Assembly: GCA_021151625.1 (NCBI GenBank)
Contig: JAGKWY010000027.1
Coordinates: forward strand, 44,542-108,541
Length of the DNA: 64,000 nucleotides
Reading direction: 5' to 3'
Source of the DNA: Gammaproteobacteria bacterium
Lineage (GTDB): Bacteria > Pseudomonadota > Gammaproteobacteria > Pseudomonadales > Cellvibrionaceae
Shown: piece after piece, positions 1 to 7,233 of the stretch
Numbering within the stretch: the stretch's first letter is position 1
How the letters are laid out: every line of letters begins with the position of its first letter
Program-made: the position numbers and the translations under genes
Notes under the pieces: model-generated
What the model was told of the DNA's origin: nothing
The model's input: the letters and a program-made list of their open reading frames with translations, nothing else
Database searches by the model: none

Positions 1-437
1 TCTTCAAAGCTGCTCACCTGTTCGGGCGCGGTGATGGTGTACACCAAATCCGGCTGCCACAAAATGGCGAGGTACACCAATAGCCCGGGAACATACAAGA
101 GCGCTGTGGCCCACCAGATATAAGCCTGCTGCTCGCGTACCAGGCGCGGAAAGCCAGCGACAATAAAGCTGATGAACTGCTGGAAAAAAGGTTGCTTGCG
201 GCGATACAGCTGCTGATGCCCGCGCACTACCAAATCGCCGAGTTTATCCACCAGGTGGCTGGAGTAATGGCGATCTTTGGCGAGTGCATGGAAATGGCAT
301 AGACGGCGATAGCGGCTGGCAAAAGTCGCCAGTTCATTCCCCTTTAAGCGGCCATCGGCTTTTTCCAGCTCGATAATCTGGGTTTCCAGTAATTGCCAAA
401 GCGGTTGGTAGAGTTGTTCGAATTGTCCTTGTTTCAT
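1..437 (-). CDS. SpoIIM-like (stage II sporulation protein M family) membrane protein, partial
   Basis: The gene starts with ATG at 437 and runs off the left edge of the window, so only the first 145 or so residues are visible. The start has a CGGAA ribosome-binding site a few bases upstream and follows the stop of the RDD gene by 12 bases. The visible part has a charged cytoplasmic N-terminal half (many Q, R, H, E) followed by a hydrophobic segment near residues 120-140 (LLYVPGLLVYLAI). This architecture and the RDD neighbour match the SpoIIM/DUF95 membrane proteins that accompany RDD, MoxR and DUF58 genes in gammaproteobacteria. The function is not established; the name comes from a sporulation family and does not imply sporulation here. 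Confidence 0.7.
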   Translation of the reverse strand, partial: MKQGQFEQLYQPLWQLLETQIIELEKADGRLKGNELATFASRYRRLCHFHALAKDRHYSSHLVDKLGDLVVRGHQQLYRRKQPFFQQFISFIVAGFPRLVREQQAYIWWATALLYVPGLLVYLAILWQPDLVYTITAPEQVSSFE

Positions 438-449
438 ATCGGTTCCGAG

Positions 450-1127
450 TTACTGCTTGCCAACCATGGTGTTGGCCATTTGTTTTATGGCGATCACCGG
501 ATCCTGGGCATTAATGATCGGTTGGAGAATGCTGGCCAGTTCGCTTTGGCGTTCTGCCGAAAGATTTTTGCTGCGCTCGGCAAAGGCGAGCAATGCGCGC
601 TGCTCATCGGTAGAGAAATCGGCCGGCACTGGCAATTGCCCGCGCACTTCAAAACTGGGTTCGCGCAGTGGCGGCGCATCGTAAATCACCATGCTGCCAG
701 CAGCTAAATCGCCCAGGCGTTTGAACTGGCGGTTGCACAGGCTGGTGATAATGCCGACGAGGTAGGCGAGGGGGAGGAAATCCACAAAGCGCAGCAAATT
801 GCGCAACAGGGACGGGCCAAAGGTAATGGGTGTGCCATCGTCATTGACTACGCGAATGCCCATCCACTTTTTACCCGGGGTGCGGCCATTGCGCGTCACC
901 TCAAAAAAGACCGGGTAAAACCACTCCAGCAGGAAAATTAAAATCAGCGCAATCCCGCTGCCCAGCTTGCCCAGTAGTGAAAATATTATGGCGATCACTA
1001 TGGTGATGCCCATGCGGATCATCACATCTAGCAGCTGGGCGAGGGTGCGCGCACCAAAGCCCGCCGGCGTCAGCGGCAAGAGCGCGCCTTCCGGGGTTTC
1101 CAATGATTGACGGGTATCGAGTAACAA
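450..1127 (-). CDS. RDD family membrane protein
   Basis: This 225-residue protein has the RDD signature: an Arg/Asp pair in the first membrane segment (ARTLAQLLD, residues about 26-34), a second Arg with Asp (RNLLRFVDF, about 108-116) and the GRTPGKKWMGIRVV block between them. Three to four hydrophobic segments lie in residues 35-130 and a soluble, charged tail follows. The start is a TTG at 1127 preceded by a purine-rich AAGGAAAAGG site; no better ATG is available in frame before the first membrane segment. It is the upstream gene of a two-gene unit with the SpoIIM-like protein. RDD proteins are membrane proteins of mixed or unknown function, some proposed as ion exchangers; nothing here fixes a substrate. 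Confidence 0.85.
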   Translation of the reverse strand: MLLDTRQSLETPEGALLPLTPAGFGARTLAQLLDVMIRMGITIVIAIIFSLLGKLGSGIALILIFLLEWFYPVFFEVTRNGRTPGKKWMGIRVVNDDGTPITFGPSLLRNLLRFVDFLPLAYLVGIITSLCNRQFKRLGDLAAGSMVIYDAPPLREPSFEVRGQLPVPADFSTDEQRALLAFAERSKNLSAERQSELASILQPIINAQDPVIAIKQMANTMVGKQ

Positions 1128-1293
1128 AACCTTTTCCTTTCCTGGATAGGGGGTAACCCCGGGGTGATGTCGTGCAAATTATTGTTTGGTTGTCCCAAAG
1201 ATGGGGGCGAGGATAGCGGATAAGGTGGGGGATGGGTAGCTAAAGGCAGGGGTTTTTAGCTTGTAGATGGCGCTATCGCCCCCATCTAGGCGT

Positions 1294-1299
1294 TATAAT
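1294..1299 (+). promoter_or_regulatory. candidate -10 box for the lipoate operon
   Basis: A perfect TATAAT lies 55 bases before the ybeD start. No good -35 element is found at 16-18 bases spacing. Just upstream, 1264-1270 and 1282-1288 form an inverted repeat (TAGATGG / CCATCTA), which could be an operator. The promoter call rests on the -10 match alone. Confidence 0.35.
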
Positions 1300-1314
1300 T
1301 TGCGCCTCATCTAC

Positions 1315-1351
1315 AGGTTTCGTTTATAGGTTCCGTCTATAGGTTTTCAGG
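1315..1351 (+). repeat. short 13-bp imperfect tandem repeat in the ybeD leader
   Basis: Two 13-base units (1315-1327 and 1328-1340, each AGGTT-CGT-TAT in outline) are followed by a partial third that merges into the ybeD ribosome-binding region. The copies differ at two positions. It sits between the TATAAT box and the start codon, so it would be transcribed. It may be a simple slippage duplication. Confidence 0.6.
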
Positions 1352-1353
1352 AT

Positions 1354-1626
1354 ATGTCCCAGCAACAACCCCCCAAAATTGAATTCCCCTGCGAAAACTA
1401 CCCCATCAAGGTGATGGGTGATGCGGTCCCCGAACTGCATAGCTATGTGATTGAGATTATGGAGCGCCATGCCCCCGGTTTTGATCAGGCGCGCATTACC
1501 GTTAAAGAGAGCAGTAAAGGCAGTTTCCGCTCGTTGACGGTATGGATTACTGCAACCGGGATTGAGCAACTTAGCGCCATTCACGATGACCTGCGCTTGA
1601 ATCGCATCATTAAGATGGTGCTCTAA
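1354..1626 (+). CDS. ybeD: YbeD/DUF493 family protein
   Basis: This 90-residue protein matches the DUF493 (YbeD) family in length and core: IEFPCENYPIKVMGD near the N-terminus, a central FDQARITVKESSKGSFRSLT strand-turn-strand and a C-terminal LRLNRIIKMVL. The family has an ACT-like alpha/beta fold and is almost always found next to lipB, which led to the proposal that it regulates lipoate metabolism; the biochemical role is not settled. Here it is the first gene of ybeD-lipB-lipA, with one base between its stop and the TTG start of lipB, so the two are probably translationally coupled. Confidence 0.9.
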   Translation: MSQQQPPKIEFPCENYPIKVMGDAVPELHSYVIEIMERHAPGFDQARITVKESSKGSFRSLTVWITATGIEQLSAIHDDLRLNRIIKMVL

Positions 1627-1627
1627 G

Positions 1628-2275
1628 TTGGCAGGCCTGACTCTGGAGGTCATCAACCTCGGCCAGCGCGATTACGCCAGCAGCTGGCAGGCGATGAGCG
1701 ATTTCACCAATCAGCGCACTGCTGAAACCACGGATCAACTCTGGCTGGTGGAGCATCCACCGGTATTTACCCAGGGCCAGGCGGGCAAGGCAGAGCATCT
1801 GTTGTTTCCGGGTGATATTCCTGTGGTGCAGACGGATCGCGGTGGTCAGGTGACCTATCACGGCCCCGGCCAGCTGGTGGCTTATCCCTTACTGGATCTG
1901 CGTCGCCTCAACATTGGCGTACGCGAACTGGTCTCTCGCATTGAGCAAACCATAGTGGCAACCCTGGCTCATTACGGTATCGACTCTGCTGCAAAACCCG
2001 ATGCGCCGGGTGTCTATGTGAATGGCGATAAAATTGCCTCGCTCGGTTTGCGTGTGCGGCGCGGTTGCAGCTTCCATGGGCTCGCCCTGAATGTGGATAT
2101 GGATCTGGCGCCGTTCCAGCGCATCAACCCCTGTGGCTATCAGGGGTTGGCCATGACCCAGATACGCAATTTGGTACCTGAATGCCCCAGTTTGGCGCAG
2201 GTTCAACAGCAACTTGTTATGGAATTTGCGCGGAAATTAGGTTACGAAACCTGTACAATGCGCGCCGTAGATTAA
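1628..2275 (+). CDS. lipB: octanoyltransferase LipB
   Basis: LipB transfers octanoyl groups from acyl-carrier protein to the lipoyl domains of 2-oxoacid dehydrogenases and the glycine cleavage H protein, in the cytoplasm. The 215-residue protein has the family blocks in order: WLVEHPPVFTQGQAGKAEH (about 38-56), DRGGQVTYHGPGQLVAYPL (about 69-87), DAPGVYV and KIASLGLRVRRG with the conserved Lys, CSFHGLALNVDMDL, and INPCGYQGL holding the catalytic Cys. The start is TTG directly after the ybeD stop; no in-frame ATG lies closer to the expected N-terminus. All key residues are present, so the enzyme should be active even though the following lipA is damaged. Confidence 0.95.
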   Translation: MAGLTLEVINLGQRDYASSWQAMSDFTNQRTAETTDQLWLVEHPPVFTQGQAGKAEHLLFPGDIPVVQTDRGGQVTYHGPGQLVAYPLLDLRRLNIGVRELVSRIEQTIVATLAHYGIDSAAKPDAPGVYVNGDKIASLGLRVRRGCSFHGLALNVDMDLAPFQRINPCGYQGLAMTQIRNLVPECPSLAQVQQQLVMEFARKLGYETCTMRAVD

Positions 2276-2290
2276 CGCCGCGAGCTTCCT

Positions 2291-3081
2291 ATGTCAGACC
2301 TTCCTCCCGTATCCACCTTTGTCCCTGAACTCCAACCGGTAAAGCCACCTTTATGATCATGGGCGACATCTGTACCCGTCGTTGCCCTTTCTGCGATGTG
2401 GGCCACGGCAAACCCAATCCGCTTGATGTGGATGAGCCGCGCAAACTCGCTGAAGCCATTGCGGAAATGCGTTTGAAATATGTGGTGATTACATCTGTAG
2501 ATCGCGATGACCTGCGCGATGGCGGTGCCCAGCATTTTGCCGATTGTATTCGCGAAGCGCGCGAATTGAGTCCGAAACTGCAAGTGGAAGTACTGGTGCC
2601 GGATTTCCGTGGCCGCATGGAAATCGCATTGGATATTCTCGAAAAAGAAGCGCCCGATGTGTTCAACCACAATATGGAAACCGTCTCACGTTTGTATCGT
2701 CAGGCGCGCCCCGGCGCTAACTACGAGTGGTCGCTTGAATTGCTCAAGCAATACAAAGCGCGTCGCCCGGATGTATTAACCAAATCCGGTTTGATGGTTG
2801 GCCTGGGTGAAACTAAAGAAGAAATTATCGAAGTAATGAAACACATGCGTGAGCACGACATCGACATGCTCACCATCGGCCAATATTTGCAGCCCTCCAA
2901 AGATCACCTGCCGGTGCAGCGTTACGTGCACCCGGATGAGTTTGAGGAATACACCAAACTCGCCGAAGAAATGGGTTTTAAACACGCCGCCTGCGGCCCG
3001 CTGGTGCGCTCTTCTTATCATGCGGATAAGCAAGCGCACGGCGAAGATGTGAAATGGTTTGGCGAAACCAAAAAAGCCTGA
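2291..3081 (+). pseudogene. lipA: lipoyl synthase LipA with internal 5' deletion
   Basis: LipA is a radical-SAM enzyme that inserts two sulfurs into octanoyl groups to make lipoyl cofactors. From 2353 on, the frame encodes a normal LipA body of 242 residues: CTRRCPFC (radical-SAM CxxxCxxC), VVITSVDRDDLRDGGAQH, GLMVGLGET, and the C-terminal VRSSYHA with the conserved RSS. The first part is missing. An ATG at 2291 gives a LipA-like leader (MSDLPPVSTFVPELQP) in another frame; near 2335 it jumps to the GKATF block that precedes the body, and the body frame has a TGA at 2326. Compared with the E. coli protein, about 65 codons are absent, including the N-terminal CxxxxCxxxxxC that holds the auxiliary [4Fe-4S] cluster used as sulfur donor. 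As written the gene should not make active enzyme. It is either a deletion or an assembly error. Confidence 0.85.
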
Positions 3082-3103
3082 TTGAATTTGTGAAATCAAC
3101 GCT

Positions 3104-3132
3104 AAAAAACTCCCGCCAGTCGGGAGTTTTTT
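3104..3132 (+). terminator. Rho-independent terminator after lipA
   Basis: The hairpin ACTCCCG / CGGGAGT with a 4-5 base loop is flanked by A and T runs (TTTTTT at the 3' side), starting 23 bases after the lipA stop. It closes the lipoate operon. Confidence 0.85.
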
Positions 3133-3196
3133 ATTCCCGGTTCAGGAAGATGAACTAGAGTAAATCCATCATTCATTGACGAATTAAGTTGTTATT

Positions 3197-3709
3197 GTGA
3201 AATCACCTGCGGTAAAAAAATCCCCCGAGCTACAAATTGCATTATTGGAAAATCATCCAGAATTTTTTGCGCAAGTTGCTTATTGGCATCATCAGGAATG
3301 CGAACGTCAGGGGTTGAAATCAACGCTGGCATTGCGTCAGCAGCGTCTGGTATTGCACGTCAAAGAAAATGCCATTCCCAAAACACTGATTATTTTGCAA
3401 AACGGCGAACTGGTTGGCTGTGTCAGCCTGGTGAATTACACCTATCGCAGCAGTGAACGCATGCCCAAAGTTTCCAGCGATTCACCGGTGTGGTTGAGTA
3501 ATTTATTTGTAGTGGAGCAATATCGGCAGCAAGGAATTGGGATGGTGTTAATTGATGCTGCAAAAAATTATGCGCGTGATTTGGGATTAGGCGAGCTGTG
3601 GTTATCGGCAACGGATTACACGGATTACTATCAAAAACGTGGCTGGGAAATTGTGCGTCTTACGCGTTTGGGTGGGCGACAAGTGAATGTCATGCGAATC
3701 AGTGTGTAG
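3197..3709 (+). CDS. GNAT family N-acetyltransferase
   Basis: This 170-residue protein shows the GNAT core: a beta strand with IILQNGELVGCVSL (about 66-79), WLSNLFVVEQYRQQGIGMVLI (about 99-119, motif A with the Q/RxxGxG acetyl-CoA loop) and the motif B segment ELWLSATDYTDYYQKRGWE. The start is a GTG at 3197; the weak upstream signal leaves some doubt. It stands alone after the lipA terminator and faces the minus-strand lipoprotein gene. The substrate cannot be told from the sequence. Confidence 0.85.
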   Translation: MKSPAVKKSPELQIALLENHPEFFAQVAYWHHQECERQGLKSTLALRQQRLVLHVKENAIPKTLIILQNGELVGCVSLVNYTYRSSERMPKVSSDSPVWLSNLFVVEQYRQQGIGMVLIDAAKNYARDLGLGELWLSATDYTDYYQKRGWEIVRLTRLGGRQVNVMRISV

Positions 3710-3772
3710 TTTTTTGAGCGAAGTAAAACATGTTCGATCAGCTTTCCTAATCGAACATGTATGAAAAGTAAA

Positions 3773-4267
3773 TTAGTTTACTTTGACTAATTGTGCTTTC
3801 TGTTCATCGGTCAGCGAATCATAGCTGGCAATGGTCAATATCTGGTTGTTGCTTGCGGTGGTATTGGCATCCAGATTGATCGATACGTCTTGCGGCAATT
3901 TGTACATGGCCCCAGTTGCTGGATCAACAATCAACATACCAATCAGACCGCCGAATAAAATATTGCCCCAATACCAACCATCTAAAGAACTGGTCAGGGT
4001 AAAGGTCTTGTCAGTGAAGCCGTCTTTCTTGAAGGTGATCACGTAACGCTCGCCTTTGAAGTAACCGGCACTTGCTTTAAGGGTTACTACACTGGGGGTA
4101 ACACCGGAGTGGACAACAGCTCCACTGCGATTGGTAATGGTGAAGTTGGCGGTATCCGGAGCGGATTGCAGGTTAACCGGGTATGAGGAATCGCTAACGA
4201 TACTCGCGCAGCCAGTCATCAAAAGACTGCAAAAAGCAGCGGCTGCAACCTTGTTCTTTATAGACAT
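3773..4267 (-). CDS. predicted lipoprotein with PEGA-like domain
   Basis: The start at 4267 (MSIKNKV) was chosen over an upstream in-frame ATG at 4309 because GGAGA lies eight bases before it and because it gives a clean lipoprotein signal: basic n-region, hydrophobic core, and lipobox LMTGC. The mature part (about 145 residues) begins ASIVSDSSYPVNLQSAP and holds a PEGA-like beta domain (FTITNRSGAVVHSGVTPSVVTL, then YFKGERYVITFKKDGF), followed by a glycine-rich hydrophobic stretch (WGNILFGGLIGMLIVDPATGAMYKLP) that resembles glycine-zipper segments of small envelope lipoproteins. No specific function is recognised. Confidence 0.7.
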   Translation of the reverse strand: MSIKNKVAAAAFCSLLMTGCASIVSDSSYPVNLQSAPDTANFTITNRSGAVVHSGVTPSVVTLKASAGYFKGERYVITFKKDGFTDKTFTLTSSLDGWYWGNILFGGLIGMLIVDPATGAMYKLPQDVSINLDANTTASNNQILTIASYDSLTDEQKAQLVKVN

Positions 4268-4386
4268 ATGTATCTCCATGTTTTTTTGGGTGCCATTTTG
4301 GCGCGCCAAGCCTATCCCATCGCAATCCTGTGTACAAGCAGTAGCCTATCCCGAAGGGGCACCACCGGCGCGCCCCTCCCGGATCA

Positions 4387-5727
4387 TCAATGCAGTTTCA
4401 GGCGGGGTCTCAACCAGCGATTCAATCTTCCTCCCAGCATAATTAATCCGGTGCGGATTAATCCGTGGATGGCGATTTGGTGCATGCGATACAACGAAAT
4501 ATAAACCATGCGCGCCAGTCGCCCTTCAATGAACATGCTGCCTTTGCTCAGGTTGCCCATTAAGTTGCCGACGGTTGAATAACTCGCGAGTGAAATCAGC
4601 GAGCCATGGTCGGTGTATTTGTAAGCTTGTAGTGGTTTGTTGTTCAGCAGCGCGTTCAAATTTTTGTAGCAGATACTGGCCATTTGATGTGCGGATTGCG
4701 CGCGCGGTGGTACGCGTGAGCCGTCCGGATTAGTAAATTGCGCGCAGTCGCCGATGGCAAAAATAGTGGCGTCGCGTGTGCATTGCAAAAATTCATTTAC
4801 GTGCAATTGGTTGATGCGATTGGTTTCCAGGCCGGCGATGTTGGCCATAAAATCGGGCACCTTAATGCCGGCGGCCCAAACCATTAAATCGGCATTGATC
4901 AGTTGGCCATCTTTAGTGTGCAAGCCTTCGGCGGTAGCAGAGGTAATCATGGTGTTGAGTTTTACATCCACCCCGATCTTTACCAGCTCGCCGTGCGCCG
5001 CAGCGGAAATTCGCTCTGGCAGCGCGGGCAAAATGCGTGGGCCAGCTTCAATCAGTGTGACATGCAGGTGATTGTTCGTTACCGCATCAAAACCGTAGTT
5101 ATGAATTTCGTGCACGGCGTGATGCAATTCGGCAGAGAGTTCAACACCCGTTGCTCCAGCCCCGACAATGGCGATGCGCACATGGTCATTGGCACCGGTA
5201 ACGCGCTGGATACGCAAAAATTTATTGAGTAATTTGTTGTGGAATTTGTGTGCTTGCGTCGGACCATCCAAAAACAGGCAATTATCTTTTACACCCGCGG
5301 TATTAAAATCGTTGGACATGGAGCCGAGTGCAATCACCAGGTAATCGTAAGGAATGCGGGTAGAGGGTAAAAACTCTACGCCGTCTTCATCCTGCATGGG
5401 GGCGAGCACTACTTCGCGTTTGTCGCGATCAATATCAATCATGGTGCCGACGCGAAAGAAAAAATGGTGTGCGTTGGCATGGCCGCGATAGCTCACCGCA
5501 TCCACATCTTCATCCATAGTGCCCACTGCAATTTCGTGCAGCAGTGGCTTCCACAAATGAGTCGTGTTGCGGTCGATCAAGGTCACTTCCGCTTTGTTTT
5601 TACGCCCGAGTTTATCGCCCAATTTAGTGGCGAGTTCAAGCCCGCCTGCGCCGCCGCCGACTACCACGATACGCGGTTTGCTAGAGGGCGGATGATTGAT
5701 AAGAGGCTGGTTGGTTGATGTTTGCAT
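4387..5727 (-). CDS. ndh: type II NADH:quinone oxidoreductase (NDH-2)
   Basis: NDH-2 passes electrons from NADH to quinone at the inner face of the cytoplasmic membrane without pumping protons. The 446-residue protein has the FAD-binding Rossmann motif VVVGGGAGGLELA (about 21-33), the NADH-binding motif IVGAGATGVELSAEL (about 185-199), the second FAD motif IFAIGDCA near 318 and AQSAHQMA after it. The C-terminal tail (RMVYISLYRMHQIAIHG onward) is hydrophobic and basic, as expected for the membrane anchor. The start at 5727 has an AGGTG site. It is read in the same direction as the upstream TPR lipoprotein gene but with no obvious functional link. Confidence 0.9.
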   Translation of the reverse strand: MQTSTNQPLINHPPSSKPRIVVVGGGAGGLELATKLGDKLGRKNKAEVTLIDRNTTHLWKPLLHEIAVGTMDEDVDAVSYRGHANAHHFFFRVGTMIDIDRDKREVVLAPMQDEDGVEFLPSTRIPYDYLVIALGSMSNDFNTAGVKDNCLFLDGPTQAHKFHNKLLNKFLRIQRVTGANDHVRIAIVGAGATGVELSAELHHAVHEIHNYGFDAVTNNHLHVTLIEAGPRILPALPERISAAAHGELVKIGVDVKLNTMITSATAEGLHTKDGQLINADLMVWAAGIKVPDFMANIAGLETNRINQLHVNEFLQCTRDATIFAIGDCAQFTNPDGSRVPPRAQSAHQMASICYKNLNALLNNKPLQAYKYTDHGSLISLASYSTVGNLMGNLSKGSMFIEGRLARMVYISLYRMHQIAIHGLIRTGLIMLGGRLNRWLRPRLKLH

Positions 5728-5750
5728 AGTACACCTGCAAGAGTAGTGGG

Positions 5751-7223
5751 TTAATTTCTTTTCAGGAATTGGCTTGCCAGGGGCCGCTCGATAAATCGAT
5801 AGGTGTTTTGTTGTAATGCGGCCTGGAAGTTTTGCATGGCTGCCGAGGTTTTTCCGGCGCGATAATCGCGATAGCCGGAGTAAAAATAATATTCAGTGAG
5901 TTCACAGCGATTGGTTGCCGCGTGCTGCAATTGCTGGCGATTGATTTTGTCGATCCAGTAAGCGTAAACCGCGCCCTCCCATTCATTGCGTACGGCCATT
6001 TTTTTACCGCGCGCAACTTTGCTGAAGTCCCACTCAGTTTGGTCGCGAATAATATCGGCTTTGATTGCATCATAAATGCTGATTTCACGCTGCGCCTGCA
6101 AATACTCGGTAAAAGTTACTGCGGCTTTTTGCCAATCGCCGGCATTCATATAAATTTCGTGGAATGCAGTATCGCTAGCGGTAAGCCCTTGTTGTTTGGC
6201 TTTTGCCAGCAAGGAAAATGCCTGCTGGTTTTTGCCGAGCATGGAATAGGTTTGTGCAGCCCAGGCATAGTTTTCCGCGCTGGGGGCAATCTCCAGCACT
6301 ATCGCAATTTCATTCAGCGCTAACTGGTAGTGATTGTTATCAATAAACATTTGGGCTAATTGATAATGCAGTTCCGCTTTGTCTGCACCCAGTGGCATAG
6401 CTTTTTGGTAATAGCCGGCGGCGCTATAGAGCGATTGATTTAATTCGTAGGAGCAACCGCTGGCTTCGGCACGCTCTTCATAGGTTTCGGCGAGAGTTTG
6501 GAAAAAATCGCGCGATTGCACCTGATTGGCTTCTGCTTGTTTCAAGGTGGCCAATGCCAATGGGTAAAGTCCCATGGTGCGATACATTTTAGCGAGTTGG
6601 ATATAGGCTTTGTCGCTGGTCGGTTGTTCGCGCGTGGCGCTCAGCAGTGCATCCAATAATTCATTCGGTTCTTTGTTGCTACTTTCTTTTTGCGCGATAT
6701 AACGCTGCAAAAAAAGTGCAAGCGATGGCGGGTTTAACTCTTCGCGCGCACCGGGTGACAGTTGGGTAAAAATAGTTTTGGCCTGGCTCAGTGACGGGTT
6801 ATTTCCCTTTACTACATCATCGTAATAAATATTGTAGAGCGCCGTGAGCGTTGCTTCGTTACCGGGCACCAGTTCCAATACCTTGCGAAACTCTTTGATG
6901 GCCAGTTTGCGCTGTTCGGCGGATTTTTTCGGTTCAGCATCTTTAGCTTGTTCGGCTGCAGCGGTATAGGCAAACCCCAGTTTGTAATGTACTTCCGGGT
7001 TATTGGGATCTTGCACGAGTTGCTGCTGCAGATTGCGGATTAGCACTGAGCTGTTTGCATTGGTATCAATGTTTGCTGCTGGCAGCTCCGGTTCTTGCAA
7101 AGGTTTGATTTGCTGGCTACAGGCGCCCAGCAATGTGCTGCACAAGAGCGCCAACGCAATGCGACGGGGTAGGTGCTGCCAAATATATTTGGTCAGGGAT
7201 GAGTTAACTGCGCACAACTCCAT
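5751..7223 (-). CDS. TPR-repeat lipoprotein
   Basis: The start at 7223 (MELCAVNSS) has a GAGG site and begins 10 bases after the stop of the upstream transglutaminase gene; a longer in-frame reading up to 7340 would overlap that gene and is not needed. The 490-residue protein has a lipobox (STLLGAC, about residue 35) and then tetratricopeptide-like repeats over most of its length, for example NNPEVHYKLGFAYTAAAEQ, LELVPGNEATLTALYNIYY, DKAYIQLAKMYRTMGLYPLA, ELHYQLAQMFIDNNHYQLAL and AENYAWAAQTYSMLGKNQQA. The final 100 residues are less repetitive and contain paired Tyr/Arg blocks. It is probably an envelope scaffold working with the transglutaminase-like protein. The partner or cargo is unknown. 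Confidence 0.8.
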   Translation of the reverse strand: MELCAVNSSLTKYIWQHLPRRIALALLCSTLLGACSQQIKPLQEPELPAANIDTNANSSVLIRNLQQQLVQDPNNPEVHYKLGFAYTAAAEQAKDAEPKKSAEQRKLAIKEFRKVLELVPGNEATLTALYNIYYDDVVKGNNPSLSQAKTIFTQLSPGAREELNPPSLALFLQRYIAQKESSNKEPNELLDALLSATREQPTSDKAYIQLAKMYRTMGLYPLALATLKQAEANQVQSRDFFQTLAETYEERAEASGCSYELNQSLYSAAGYYQKAMPLGADKAELHYQLAQMFIDNNHYQLALNEIAIVLEIAPSAENYAWAAQTYSMLGKNQQAFSLLAKAKQQGLTASDTAFHEIYMNAGDWQKAAVTFTEYLQAQREISIYDAIKADIIRDQTEWDFSKVARGKKMAVRNEWEGAVYAYWIDKINRQQLQHAATNRCELTEYYFYSGYRDYRAGKTSAAMQNFQAALQQNTYRFIERPLASQFLKRN

Positions 7224-7233
7224 AACCTGAACC

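Noticed and set aside
2272..2670. Minus-strand frame across the lipB-lipA junction
   Set aside because: Antisense to clear LipA sequence; considered because it spans the deletion, but it has no protein features.
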